Positions 31,797 through 44,529 of a stretch of 64,000 nt of DNA are shown in pieces. How positions within the stretch are numbered: position 1 is the stretch's first letter; every line of letters begins with the position of its first letter. Position numbers and translations under genes: made by a program. The stretch lies in the NCBI GenBank assembly GCA_015680685.1, contig MNCI01006175.1:234559-298558 (forward strand), written 5' to 3'. A model generated the notes under the pieces. That model did no database searches, had not been told where the DNA came from, and saw only the letters and a program-made list of their open reading frames with translations. Origin of the DNA: Gnetum montanum. Lineage: Eukaryota > Streptophyta > Gnetopsida > Gnetales > Gnetaceae.

Positions 31797-34257
31797 ATGC
31801 ACATATGGACTTACATATGAGGTACTTACTTACTAAAGTTAGGGGTTTAGTCTTCCATTTTTCAAGTTTCTTTTAAATTTGATAAACAACCTACTCCCAA
31901 AGAATAGAGGTTGAACCTCTAAAATTAAAGGGAATTTCCAAAATCTTAAAGATGTCTTGATCCTAAAGTAGCTTCCACTTATAGTTGGCCACATGACTGT
32001 AATTACTAGTAAAACTATAAATAAAGGATTTGTTCCAATTAATAATGGAGCCTAAGAGTGAGCAATATTGCTCCACCCTAGATAAGAGCTGGTGCAAATT
32101 AGCAGTAGTATTTTGAACAAGAAAAAAAGAGTCATCGGTGAAATGCATGTTAAGAAGCTATTGTTGAGGTGAAGAGAGTTTGACCCAATGAGAACTTTAT
32201 TTTGAATATCATGGTTTATCTAATGACAGAGAAATTCAGATGCGATGATGAATAGGTAAGGGGCAAGAGGACATCCTTGTTGCACTAACTTGTGGATAGG
32301 AAAGTGAGAGGTGATGCCGAAGGTAGTGGCTATTCTTGTAGTAGCATCTAAGAATAAGCATTTCACCATATGTAGGAACTTAAGGCCAAAACCAAGTTTA
32401 GTCATGGTCTATAGAATAAAGTCCCACTTTATGTTGTCATAGGCCTTAACATAGTCAAGCTTCATTAGGAAAATATCTTAACCATCATCCTTTGCCCACT
32501 TGAGACCTTCCCATGTTGCAATCACATTGTTTAAAATATATCTATGAGGAACAAATCCTATTTGTTGAGGAGATATAATTTGGCCAAGAATTTTTTTTAG
32601 TCATAAGGCTAAGCACTTGGCCCAAATTTTATACACCACGTTGAGAAGAGTTATGGGATGCTAATTGGAGATACAAGTAGGATCTCCAGACTTAGGGAGA
32701 AGACAAATAATCCCTTGATTTAGATTGGGCCCATGGGAACTAGTAATGATAGCCTTTCTAATGACTAGGAGAAGATCATTTTCGATCAAATCCCAATGAG
32801 TTTGAAAAAATTCAATTGGAAAACCATCATAACTAGGAGCCTTCCCATGACTCAACTTAGAACAAGCCTCTTAAAGCTCCTCATTGGTGATATCAGCTTC
32901 TAGACTTTGCAACATGGTAGAATTGATAAGGCTAGGATAATTGAGGGTAGTAACCTCAAACAATTGGATGTCCATAGGGGTAGCTGCAAAAATGGTTTCA
33001 CAATGGTTCTTAAGAAATAAGAGGATATTGTTGTGGGTAGTGATGGTGGTGTCATCACTAGAGATTTTGTTTAGAGAATGCAAAGGAGAAGAGCTATTTA
33101 GATACTTGAAAAATTTCTTATAGTCTTCATCTTGAATATTTAACCAAGTGAGCCTACTTTTGGTTAAGGCACTTTGTGCTATGTACACTTCCCATTGTTG
33201 GAAGGCTAATCGGGCTCTAGCTAACTTCTCATGAACTAGAGTGTTGAAAGGATCTTGAGCTAATCTATCAGTTAGATGTTCAATAGTAAGGTGAATGTTT
33301 TTGTATTCTTGTTTGGCCCTAGTAGCCATGCCTTATCATACAAATGAGCAAAGTTCCACATTCTACAAGAAGCATGATGCCACCATTGAATCCAACCCAC
33401 CTAATTTAAAGGCCTAAGCTTGGAATTCCAAAGGTTAGAGAGAAGAAGTTAGGAAAAAGGGAAGAGAAGCAATTATTATGTAGTTGGAAAATATGGAATT
33501 TATGTCTATGACTACTACCATGAATCTAGATAGATATAGAGTTGGAAAGATGGTCTGATAAGGTGATGTGTTGATGAACCATAGTAGTGGAGAAGGTTTG
33601 CTAGAAAGAAAGGATGGAAAAATAGAACCTGTTTAACCTACTATAGATGCAAGCCTACCGAAGACAAAGATTGCTTCAAGTAAATCTATGGAGGATCACT
33701 AGTAGAGGCATCCACACTAGTAGAAAGGTAGAGCTTTTTTATAAAGGCCGATCAAGTTTGATGCTTTAATTTGATAGTTGAAAAAACACACCCCCCACCT
33801 TGAGCTTATCTTGAGGGAATTCTATCATATTAAAATCTTCTTCAAATATCCAAGGCACTAGGGAAAGATAATTAGCTAGTTCCTGCAATAGGAGAGCACA
33901 TTCTGTAGAATCATTAGGGGCATAAATCTAGTAGATACCTAAAGGGCCATGCAAGGAGGAGAAGGTAGTCCAAGAAACTCTATGACCAAAATCAAAACCA
34001 CTTTGAATGATTTTATCTTTTTAGTAAGTCGAGAGGATAATGGTAGCTCCCCCTTTCCCACTCATGTGGGACGTTGCAAGAATTGATGAATGAGGAAGAA
34101 ACCAATTGGCTAAAAGAGATAAATGATCAACTAGAATCTTGATTTATTAAAGGAGAACAAAATCAAAAGCAATATTAAGACTAGAAAGAAAGTTTCCTGC
34201 ATGCTTTTGTTGAAGCCTATCAGTAATGCCTTAGATGTTCCATGATAGAAAGTTCAT
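31797..34257 (-). mobile_element. L1-type LINE ORF2, 5' part (endonuclease and RT)
   Basis: ORF2 starts on minus at an ATG near 34257 ('MNFLSWNI', stop, 'GITDRLQQK'), the usual beginning of the APE-type endonuclease; 'EEDFNMIEF' near 33830 corresponds to the GGDFN motif. The RT follows: 'GKAPSYDGFPIEFFQTHW' (32661-32855), 'KLVQQGCPLAPYLF' (about 32250) and 'HFTDDSFFL' near 32140, in which T replaces the usual A of FADD. The frame then runs 'IKFKRNLKNGRLNP' to the insertion point at 31797, and continues beyond element B at 12869. Multiple stops make it inactive. Confidence 0.85.
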
Positions 34258-34526
34258 GGGGAAGTATAGGGCATGTTGAATAAGAGGTTAATAGAAGGTT
34301 TAGAAGTCAAAGTATCAACTTCCATTATTTGTGAAAGGAGGGCACAAAAGTTGTTAGTAGAGATAGGGACCATGGAAGTGTTTAGTTGAGAGGAAGTGGA
34401 GGGTGGAGTTGGAAGGAATGAAGCTTCGACTTGTTTTTGTCCATTGCCCATCACAAACTCCTCATCAAAGATGGAGTCCTTGAATGACTTTGAGGGGATA
34501 ACATGTGCTGAGTTGTGTGTACCTGA

Positions 34527-35222
34527 CTATGACATTTGTATCTTGGAATGGCCAAATAGAGAGGACTTTGGAGATATTTGGGAGGAGGATCTGAACCTAA
34601 AGGAATCTAAGGGTGGGTGAGATGGTGTGTCTGGGAAACAAGTTTTTTGGGATGCTACAAATTGTTTCTTCTTAGCTAAGAAGGGGCATGCTAAGATATG
34701 ATGCTCAATCCTATGACAGTAGCTACATGAGTTTGGAAGATAAAAATAATTGATTTTTTGGGGAAATATTTTTCTACTAGCTATGAGGATTAATGAGGTC
34801 TTCCTAAGAGCTATATTGGTTTTGATATAATAATGGTGAGTTTGAGTTCCATTGATCATAGTGCTATGGTTGGAAATAATAGGACTAAGGGTGCTCACGA
34901 TGTTCCTCTTTACAAATGAAAAAATGAGTGGAAGATTTGGTAATTCCACATAATAGGGAATTGTGTTAAAGGTTGGGTCATTAACATTAAATTCAAATCT
35001 CTAGGCACATGCAATTAGAGTTGCATTTCATGTTGGAGGAATTTTTAGAAAGAGAGCCTTCTCAACTTGAGAGGCCTCAAATAGTTCCACTAGAATAAAG
35101 TTTTGGCCAAAGTAATGGGCATGAGAAACTTGAATGTCTTGGGGCTGAAGGAGGCTTTGGATTTGCATGTTGATACTTAGAGACCTCGATAGAAATCCCA
35201 CTATTGAAGAAAAATAATGCAC
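34527..35222 (-). mobile_element. LINE ORF1 (DUF4283-like plus CCHC zinc knuckle)
   Basis: The nucleic-acid-binding ORF1 of the same LINE. On minus it has 'HYFGQNFILVELFEASQVEKA', then 'YYVELPNLPLIFSF', which resembles the DUF4283 region, then 'LPNSCSYCHRIEHHILACPF', a C-x2-C-x4-H-x4-C zinc knuckle near 34690-34740. Stops and at least one frame change separate the parts. The 5' end of the LINE is not defined; it lies to the right of 35222. Confidence 0.78.
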
Positions 35223-36280
35223 ATTTCAAAGTCTTTGGAAACCATATCAAAGATATCATTCGAAAGAAGAAAGTAAATTTTAGAAAATTTAGAGGAACTT
35301 CCCTAATGGGGAGTAGAACTAGACAACTTTACCATTCCAAAACCTACATGAAATTGACCTTGCAACATCAAAAAAATCACCCACTATTGTAGAGAGAGTG
35401 AACACCACCACTGCACCCCCACGGAGAAGAATAACATGTAGCACTAGAACATAGCCCCATCACAATGCCAAATGGCATAATAGGAGCATAATAGGAGCAT
35501 AGAATGGCACCAACCCATGAGGCAAGCATAGCAATGGTCGCACCAACAGCAACTACAGAGGAAACCCATCACTACTAAAAAAACTCTTAGTGGTAGGGAT
35601 ACGTCACACAACCAATGCAAATCAACAAATCCTCACACCACCACAACCCAGTTGTAACAAAGATCCACCCAACTGCAGTGCATAATAGTTATGTAGAAAC
35701 CAGAACAACCACAGTAGAGAAAACCATGGAAAGCCACCATCACAAATCATCAAATGCAAAGAAAGGCAAAGTATTCAACACCAACAACAAGACAAGGCAT
35801 GGAGCACAAAGACCCCAAGTAGCATGATAGGAAGAGGATTTATTTTGACTAAAAAATAGAGGATTTAGTTGTGATGAGCTCTAAGAGAATTGCACCCAGT
35901 AAACCAAATAGTACACTAGATGCACCAACTAGAACACCATTGTAATTAAAAAGTGAGGAAAAAATTCTCCTACCAATAGTAGAAACCAAATATACAATGG
36001 TAATCTGGATGAATCCAAATTCTTACTCCAAGCAGATCCCAATGAAAAGTAAGCTTAACATATTGGCCTAAAAGATGAATAACCCTTTCATGTAACCATA
36101 CGCCGATCATAAGGAACCATCCCTTATGATCCTTGACAACCTTTACCTATGAAAAAATAAATCATCCATTTTCAATAAGGTGTTAGAGGAAGGACCAAAG
36201 GGGGTATTCTCATTCAGTGGCTGAAAAGAAAATTACCTAAGAGACTTGAATTAACAATTTTGCAACTACTTGGAATAATC
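35223..36280. other. No gene seen; LINE 5' end to copy C
   Basis: The stretch 35400-35830 is rich in C and A on plus and has an open frame (35615-35827) rich in H, T and K without a recognisable domain. It is probably the LINE 5' leader. The join between LINE and copy C DNA is somewhere between about 35830 and 36280. Confidence 0.35.
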
Positions 36281-36767
36281 ATTCATGAACATTGCAATAA
36301 TGAACATGGTGACATTGATGATGGTAAAAAGAGTGATAATCTAGGTAGGATCAGGTTGGTCTCATAGTTATATTTTTTGCATCTTGAACTTAATATTAAA
36401 GTCCAAATTTGCGACCAAAAGAAGATTCTATTTTATTTTTGGTTTTGGTTAATGTTTTTTTTGTTTTCTAAAATTTAATATTTTCTTTTAAAATTTCATA
36501 TATTGCAACTTCTAAATGTAGCAGAGATAATAATAGAGTTTTAATAGAAAAATGCTATTAGAATCTTTAGGTGTCTTTTGAGCTTTTGGATTATAGTTTG
36601 AACTTCTCATGTTTGAAGAGTGAATATGTTATTTTATATATATGTGGTTTTAATGGATACTAATGTTTATTTGGTTTATCTGGTTTGTTGTTGCTTGTAG
36701 GCCTCATGGCATTGGTGGGGTCGGTGATGATGTGCTTGATGAGCCTGCTCTTCCTTCCATGACTTAA
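36280..36767 (+). pseudogene. 3' end of the antisense gene, copy C
   Basis: The remnant of the same antisense gene as in element B. A T-rich intron ends at TTGCTTGTAG (AG at 36699-36700). The final exon, starting 'gcctcatgg', encodes a short Gly/Asp tail ('GVGDDVLDEP') ending TAA at 36765-36767, like the 'GGDDDD' tail of the copy at 47978-48082. Upstream exons are missing or unrecognisable. The sequence after it (36770-36900) also resembles 48085-48230. Confidence 0.55.
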
Positions 36768-37092
36768 TTTTTACTTGATAAATTCATTAATGACTATGTA
36801 ATGTTCTAATTATCGTTTGGTGCATGGTTTACCTATGGCCATGGACATATAGACATTTTTATATTCTTTGATTCTTGTCACACAACGTGGCTATGCGTTA
36901 GCTCTAGATTTTTATGTTTTAAATGCATAAAGTGTAGATGTGACAAGGCTATAAAAATACATTGTAATGATTATTGTAAGGTAAAGTACATGAAAATAAG
37001 TAAAACTTGCAAACAATGCCATTAGGTAGACTAGCTATGATGTTGGTATAGGGACAAGAGTAAGAGTTGGTTATGCTCATCATTTTTAATCC

Positions 37093-37200
37093 CCGATAGG
37101 CCATGTCATCACTAGTTTAAGGCCTTAGCAAGCCATGTGGTTACCAATTTAAGGACTTGGTAGGCCATAGTACTAGTTTTAGGCCTTAGCAGGTCATGGT
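37093..37200. repeat. Hairpin array epsilon (copy C)
   Basis: Three units of 'actagtttaaggcc' type with stems GGCCT-tagc-AGGTC and similar. It sits between the antisense gene end and the protease, exactly as array delta does in element B. Confidence 0.65.
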
Positions 37201-37426
37201 CCATACTTGCCTAGCAAGTATGGAATGCCCTTGAAAGAACACATAAGTCTAGAGCCAAGATTAAAACATGGTATATGGTTGTAAAGGTAAAAAAATGATT
37301 GGAAAAAGCACAGATGTGATGTTTATCATAAAATTATTGCTTAATCTTTGAGAAATCAAGAAATCCTTTTGAAATGATCCTATGTTCATCATTTCTATTA
37401 TTTAGCATGTCAAGTTGTAGGCATTT

Positions 37427-38185
37427 TCATTGGTTGTCTCGTGTCATAGAGTTGGTTCTATTTACATTATTGTTGCTCACATTGTTTTTGGTCCCAGTCT
37501 GAGCATTGGGAGTTTCCTCTTGAAACTCTACCTTCGAATCTTGATCAATGTTAACATAGTTAATTGAGGGTAGTAATATAGTGTCCCCATAGATCATAAT
37601 CTCCCAACCCTTGTATGGCAAGTGAGTCTCCTAATGTATAGGAGATGAAACTACTTGAAGCTTCACCAACCATGGTTTCCCTAGAATCAAGTTAAAGCCA
37701 GGTGTCTCTTTAGCTACTAGGAAGTTAGCAAATGTGGGAAATTGTTCACTGACTACAAAATCTAAAATGATGAAACCTTACACTTCTATTCATGAGCCAT
37801 TAAATGACTTAAGTGTTGAGGTGGTGGTTGCTTGAATATTCTCAGTTAGGACTAACTTATCAAAAATGGAGTATGATACTACATTCATGGCTAACCCATC
37901 ATCCACATAAACACAGTGAACCTTGTATCTGCCAACATGTATGGTGATAAGGAGAGGAGAAAATAGCACTTCCCCATTTCTAGAGTTGATTTTCATCTCA
38001 CTATCATGAAAGTTGAGCATTGGTTGATGCCCATTTTCCCTAAGTAAAGCTTGATCAATGACAGAGTGGATTGATTCCTTGTTGGCTAGCATGTCTCTAC
38101 TCATAGGGATAGAGGTCAACACTTGAGCTAGTGCACCCCTATGCATGGGTGAGGTCATGACTAGGTCATATAGGCTTGATGACAT
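37427..38185 (-). pseudogene. pro: Protease region, copy C
   Basis: Collinear with 25936-26883. The minus strand shows 'SSSLYDLVMTSPMHRGAL' (B: 'LSLYDLVMTFTTHHEAL'), the active-site segment 'VYVDDGLAMNVV', and 'NLILGKPWLVKLQVVSSPIH'. It is interrupted by stops near 37780. It supports the same order, antisense gene, hairpins, protease, gag, as in element B. Confidence 0.72.
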
Positions 38186-38608
38186 ATTCTTTTTCTTAAG
38201 GGCCTATTTGGTTTGCTCCATGATTGCATGAAAATTCTTTCCCTTGGCTTACGATGTTTTGGCCTTAGTAGTTCTAACCTCCTCCATTCTCTCTTAGGTT
38301 TGTGGCTTGGATTATGATGTATGTGCCTTGGGCCCCTTATTTATGGGTGTAGTTGGTCTTCGTGTAGCCTATCTCAAAGTCTTTTGTTATTGGCCACCTT
38401 CAATGGGCTTTGTTATTAGTTTGGTGACAAGTTGCTTTTGTAGCCATTGTGATGATGCTTTTTTGCTAATCTTTGAGTTGTGGACCACTATAGGTGGGCT
38501 TTGGTCATGGGTTGTTGTAGGCTTACTTGTTAAAGGTGGAGGAACCTAGATAACAAATAGTTCTCTAGGTTTTAGAGGACTAGCAACCTGTGGCCTTTGT
38601 TATGAAGT

Positions 38609-40855
38609 TTAGGCTACTAATGGTGGGACATGTATGATGAAAGGCTTCTTAAGGACTGGAGGAGGTGGTACCTGTATGAAAAATGGCTCTCTAGGTTTTG
38701 TGCTTTGGAATCGTGTTAGTACTGTAATAATAAATAGTTCCCTAGGAGGACTAGACCATTTGATTTCTATGAATGAGGCCATAGTATAGGAGTTATTGTT
38801 GGCTCTTGGAGAGTTGGGCTTAGTCAGTACCAACTCTCTGTGGTTTATCATCTTTTGAAGATCATCCTTTAATGCTAGGAAAAAATCAATGTCATGACCA
38901 GCCATTTGATGATAATGGAAATACCTATCCAACCTAAAGTACCTCATTAGCTTAGGATTGTCTTTGGTAGCTATTATTGGGTCTTTAGCTATGTCATAAA
39001 GATGATTGTACCTCATATGAGCCTCTTCAAATAGTTGCTTATGTTGTATATGGTTGTCTTTAAGCAACTCTTCTAAGAGATCAGAAGGCTTTAAAGGTAG
39101 CCTTACATACTTAGACCTATTATTTCACCCAAAATTTGATCTTGGTTGATTTGGGGTGTAGGAAGTGAATGGTTGTGATGAGTCAAGGGATGTGTTGCAT
39201 GGTGGTGATCCCCTCATCTCTGATTATTTTGGCTTTTTTACTACTATGGCCATAGTTTTTTATTCTTTCTTGGGTTTGTCCCTGTCCCTTCTTGCATGTT
39301 GATTTCTATAGGTCATGTAAGCTAGGTCCTTGCTTGCCTTAGCTTCCTCCTCAATGTTTTTGGTTTGTGAGAAGGCTTGGTTTAGTGATTGGGGCTCTAG
39401 GTAGTACATATTTAACTTGATAAAGTCATTTACTGCTCCCTTCTAGATGGCCAAGAGGTGGGTTTCAAAAATAGGCTCTAGGATCTTGTTAAGCATTAAG
39501 TTCCATCTTTCACTAAACCTTTTGATTAGTTCAAGTGGCCACTGCCTCACCTTCATCAATTGGTCGAATGTGGCATCCAACTTCAAGTTGTACCTAAAGT
39601 GGTTGACAAATTAGTTAATCATGTTAATAAGGGAAGAGATAGAAGCCCTAGGCAAGGTTTGATAACAATCTACAACCTTACCCTTGAGAGACATGGGGAA
39701 AATCCTCAATATTGTAAGAGGCCAAGCTTGCAACAAGAGGCACTTAAACCCAAAGATTATTAGATGTGCATTGGAATTCCCTTCATCATTGTATTTGGTA
39801 AATTTTGGAATATGAAAGCATATGGTCAAGGTTATTTGAGGTACCATAGGGCTTATACGATCATCTTGGTAGAAATCTAGAACTTGACCATCTGAGTTAT
39901 GTTGGCTTTAAGTTTTTGTAGCTCTTCATTAAGGTTTTGGATCATTTGGGAAGCTTGATCCAAGCCTTGGGACATCCTTGTGGGCTATGGTGGTTGTGTT
40001 GATAGTTGAGGAAAAATTTTTAAGAGTTATGGTTAAGAGGCTTGTGGTCTCACAATAGGCTATAGTATTAAAGGTAGAGGCTCGGTTGTGGTGGTCATAG
40101 GTGAGCCAAACAAGGAAAAGGATGTTTGTGCTAGAACCTAAGGCACAAAAAGCAAAAATGGGGTATGAGATGCATGTATTTCTTGGGATCCCAATGAGTG
40201 TCCCACTAGCATGGCATAGGGGGATAATGATGTAGACATCATTGTGGCTAGGCGAATGAAGTTAGGTTGTGTGGCAAAGGGGATTGATGAGAATAAGGAA
40301 TTGGATTGGAACATAGGTTGTGTCTAGTGTGTGGTGATGATGGGTGTGAACCCAAACATGGTAGCATGGATAAGAGGAGAGTTGGATCTTAGGACTTATC
40401 CCATTAATGAAGTAAGAGACATGGAGTTGGATGTGATTGTTTGGGAAGCTAAAGTTTGGAAAATACTTTCAATGAAGGTGTCTAGCTCTTATTCAGCCTC
40501 AAACTCATCTTCCTCTCCTTGATGATCTTTTGAATTGATTTCCTTACTAACTCATCAACCTCTATGAGTTGTGTGAGCATTTGTGCATAGAATTCAATGA
40601 GGGGGATTTGGTCATAGGGGATGGGATGTATTCTTTCCCATCTCGACATATAATTTCAAATTAACGCTTAGCATTAAATTTGGAGCATGGTACTAAGAGA
40701 TTGGCTTGTATCTTGACATAGAGAAAGTTGTATAATTTCTCATTAATAACCATGAAATATGGGTTTTTGTCTCTTTGCCTAAGAAGTTATTTTTGCTCTA
40801 TGATCATAGGGTCTTTTGGGTCATAGATACAAACTACATCTTGGCTAGATATCAT
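38609..40855 (-). pseudogene. gag: Gag, copy C
   Basis: The likely ATG is at 40853-40855 ('MISSQDVVC'). The N-terminal part has 'LYNFLYVKIQANLLVP' and 'GKEYIPSP', matching A and B. The gag-domain region near 39611-39847 has 'KYNDEGNSNAHLIIFGFKC' and 'LKGKVVDCYQTLPRASIS'. The C-terminal part (38609-39067) has 'RYFRLDRYFHYHQMAGHDIDFF', with a DLQKMI segment. Stops and frame changes are present. A leader of about 1 kb (40856-41840) precedes it, longer than in A or B. Confidence 0.75.
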
Positions 40856-40999
40856 GTTTGTCTAGTTAAGAGGTAATACTATTGATTAGTTGAAAGACAT
40901 GGTTATAATGCTAACAATGGCTTGGAAAAGGTTATAAAAGCTGAAAAAGAGAGTGAATTCTAGAAATTGGAATTCAAAAAAGATTCAAAGAAGCAAAAA

Positions 41000-41220
41000 T
41001 GGCTAAAAATGGTCTACTTAGTATAACTAGTGAGTGGGTGTAAGGGGGGTATACCCCTTTACCAAAATGGAAAGAGGGGGTATCACACTCTACTCACTCC
41101 TTCCTTCCTAGCTATAGAAAAGGTCAACAATTATAAAAATGGCCAAAATAGGTTACTTACTATAATTGGTAAGTGGAGGTAAAAAGGGGGATACACCCCT
41201 TTTACCAAAAATGGAAAGTT
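41000..41220. repeat. Duplicated segment in the copy C leader
   Basis: A stretch with 'gtataactagtgagtggg', then a run of G, 'accaaaatggaaag' at about 41030-41090 is repeated in diverged form at about 41155-41220. It is non-coding and lies between the gag start and the primer site. Confidence 0.55.
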
Positions 41221-41840
41221 AAGAATGTTGGAACCAAGCTTCACCTATCTTGGCCTCCTAGCTATCACACCTCTGAGTGTGGTAGGGAGGAAAGAGGAGG
41301 TGAGATGGGGGGATCTCACATCTTCCAAAACCAATGTTGGTGAAGGGGAGGAAAGTATGAAAACCAAGATGGGAGATTTTAATTTTCTTAAAATGGTTTT
41401 GGCAAGCTACCAAATTCCACAAAAAGGAGGGAAAAGTATTTTTAGTTGGTGTTGTTTTAGTTGAAAAACCAAGGTGGAAACCTTAATTTTTACAAAGGTA
41501 AGGTTTGTTTATTTTTTTATGAGGATTAGCAACATTGACCTTGCTAGAAAAAATTCATAGTAAGGGGGTTTGGGTGGTCTAAGGGGGTAACACCCTTCCT
41601 AGCTAAGAAGGGTAACACCCACCCATAATGGCTTTAAAAATTTCTAGCAATTGCTATGAAATCTTACCAAAACCTAACCACCCACATTGGCAAGGGGTAT
41701 GATACCCACATTAGCTTTAGAAAATTTCCAACAACTATTGTGAATTCTCTCAAGGCCCAAACACCCATATTGGAGGCTTGGTGGTAGAAAAAAGGGCAAA
41801 AAAATGGCAAATTAATTTAGGTGAATAACATGGGCAGAGG

Positions 41841-41857
41841 CCCTCCTTCTAGCATCA
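41841..41857 (-). other. tRNA-Asn primer-binding site, copy C
   Basis: Plus reads CCCTCCTTCTAGCATCA, matching the tRNA-Asn 3' end with one difference in the last five bases, six bases from the LTR start at 41864. Confidence 0.75.
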
Positions 41858-41863
41858 TAAAAC

Positions 41864-43119
41864 TATAGCAACTAAAACATTTGGTAGCTAGAAAACTGAA
41901 AATCCTAGTGTAATAACTTTAACCTTTAATCCCTAGGGCCTCTAAAAAATGGGATTTAGGGTATCTTGGATGGTCTAGTAGATCAGCCAAGGACTTAGGG
42001 GGTGCAAATCGAGGGTAGAAAAAATAAAATTAGATATGAGAAAATAAATGCTGAGAATGAAAAAAGTAAATTAAACTTGCAGAAAAAATAGAGCTATAAA
42101 GTTTATTTTAAAAGAAATAAAGAATAGTTTAAGAAATCTATACAAAAATGTGCCTAGGGTAGTAGGGGGGTTTAGTTTTGTGGGGGCTTGGAATCACTTG
42201 CTCAATGATCAAGATGCTCCACAACTCCTAATGCTTTTGAACCTTTGTTGCTCCTTACACTAGATTTGCAAGGGGGTGTTATGGGGAGGGGGTGTTATAA
42301 CAATGGCTATGGGGATGTAACAGTTACTATGGGGAGTAATAATTACCTAAAAAGGGGGTTCCATGCTAGGGATTCAAGAGGCTTTGTGGGTGTTCAAAGC
42401 TCTTGAATGCAAAACGTTTTGCCAAAAATGCCAAAGTATGTGAATGTTAAGAAGGTTGAAGCTAAAACTGGTGTTTGGGGTTGGGTTATATAGGATTTTG
42501 GCCTTAATTTTTGCTGCAAATTAGCTATCAATTTTGGCTACTTTTTAGGTGGATTAGGTGAGATCCACCCACATGCATCTACACTGGTTGACCCCTCCAT
42601 GCTATTTGACCCCCTATCTCCTAGCTAACTAACCCCCTCTCCTTGGAGGGAGGGTGTTAATGTTGAGGCAAAATGGGAGGTCAACACTTGGGGTGAAGGT
42701 CAAATCCCCTAGGTTGAATTGCCCTACTTTCCATGTTGGGGATAGGTAAGTTCCACCTCCCTACACTCCTCCATACTAGCCTTGAAGTATCCTAGCTAGC
42801 TTACCCCTTGTAGGGGGTTTGTTAGCGTAAAAAAATGTATAACACCCCCCCCCCCCCCCCCCCCCCCCCCAACCCATCANTTGGCATTCCAAAAGGCATT
42901 TTTGACTTCCCCAAGCCCAAATATAGACACTAGGTGACTCTCTTCACTTTGGAAATGAGGCTTTGATAACTTATGAAGCATTTTTTAGCCCCAAAAGTAT
43001 AAAACATGTGAGATTACCCTCTTATGGGTTACAAACTTCACATGTATAATAAAATTTTAGCCTCAAGTTTCATGGGATGGGATTACAAGGTTGCATCATG
43101 CAAATTTGGTGGTGTTTCA
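41864..43119 (-). repeat. 5' LTR of copy C
   Basis: It starts TATAGCAACTAAAAC beside the primer site and ends TTTGGTGGTGTTTCA at 43119, the same terminus as in element B. It is 1256 bp, shorter than B's. A minus-strand TATATAA lies at about 42486-42492. A poly-C run and an N (42845-42880) lie inside. No partner LTR or target duplication was identified. Confidence 0.7.
42845..42880. other. Poly-C run of 26 with nearby N
   Basis: An uninterrupted run of C from 42845 to 42870, followed ten bases later by an ambiguous base at 42880. The length is unlikely to be exact, and the N suggests a difficult or joined assembly point. Confidence 0.7.
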
Positions 43120-44380
43120 AGGATTATGGCTTTTTGACAAGTTCCAAGGCATCTAAAGTTTTTAGCAGGCTTAGGTAGGGTCTAGAGGTAGGTTAGAGGG
43201 CTATTTTAGGTCATAGAAATAAGTTTAATGGCATCCCCTAGAGCATCCATGTTGGCTAGTGTGGAACAGGGGGTGCTTAGTGTGGAGATGATATGAGGCA
43301 TCAAAACCAACTGAAATTTTAAAGGTCATCAACTACTAGAGGTCATGGAGAGGCACTAGGGCTATCAAGGTAAAAAAATATGGTCATTTGAAGCTTGGAA
43401 AATGGTTTTATGTTATACCCTTGAGCCTCCATGTTGGGCAATGTGGAGGGGGTTTCACCAACATGGGGTAGCTAAGCCTAAAGGTTTCAAGCACTTTTGA
43501 CTAGGTTTGATGAGGTTTTGGGGCTACCAAAGGTGGTTAGAGGGGTTTTAGGTCATGTGGGCTACTCTAGGTGTCAAAATTTGGCTAGATGGATGTTGGG
43601 GAGTAAGAATGGATATTACCCCCCTTCTTCCACATTGGGCAATGTTGCCCCAACATGGAAACCCAAGACGTCCAGTTTTAGTAAGGTCTAAGCCCCTATT
43701 GGAACTTGGGGTTGGATGAGGTAAGTTACAATTGCCAAAAATGGTAATAAAGTTGGGTTTTAAGGGTTCTAAGAGGTCGGAGGCATGTATCCATGCTAGG
43801 CATGATATCCCTAGCATGGATGCATGGGGGTTAAGGATTGAACATGTTTCTAAGTGTTCAAAGGATCAAAACCCTAGCATTGATGGAGTTTTAAGCCTAA
43901 AAGACACCATGTATGAGGGCATATGGTGGGGCCCATGGCCTAGAAATTCAAAAAATCAAGAAAAAAAGTGTAATAATTATTTCCTCTTCTACTCCTAGTG
44001 TGGAGGATACTTTTCCTCTATTGGACTTTAGTACATGTTGAGTTCCCATGCATAGAATTAGCAACAGGGGTTGAGAGTGGAAATGTTTAGGTTTGTTTGG
44101 TTTTTATTATTAAATATTGCAAAAAACTCATTAGAAATCATCATTGTAACACCCAGTGCACTCAAGAAGAGGCCTAGCATAGGTTGTTGTAGCAAACACC
44201 ATCTACCTTCAATGTTGAAGCTCCTAGATCTTCTCCTAGCTAGCGTAGAAGTCTTAACCCTCCCAGTTTTCAAGCTTTTTAAATGTTTTTACAACTATGG
44301 TGAAACAACATGGAGGTAGCAACAAGAATCCTAAGATTCAAGTATTAGATGAGATAGCTAATAATATCTCCAATTTTCCT
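43120..44380. other. Non-coding element DNA related to the 9351-10340 repeat
   Basis: No gene is seen. 43170-43650 shares many segments with 9240-10370 ('atgttatacccttgagcc' with 'atgttataccccctaagc', 'ccaacatggggta' with 'ctaacatggggta'). It lies directly before the antisense gene copy, where element B has its 20430-20580 spacer and promoter. I do not see an equally clear TATA box here. Confidence 0.5.
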
Positions 44381-44529
44381 AGGACCATTTCCATCCAAGG
44401 GTCTTCTTCCTCTATTTCAAGGTCTGTCATTCTTGGCTTTTTTCTCTAGTTTCCCAACCATTTTTGTGCTTTTCTAGCTAGGAAAAGACCTTTTTTCTTC
44501 AAATCTACAAAAAAGGCCTTTTCACTAGT

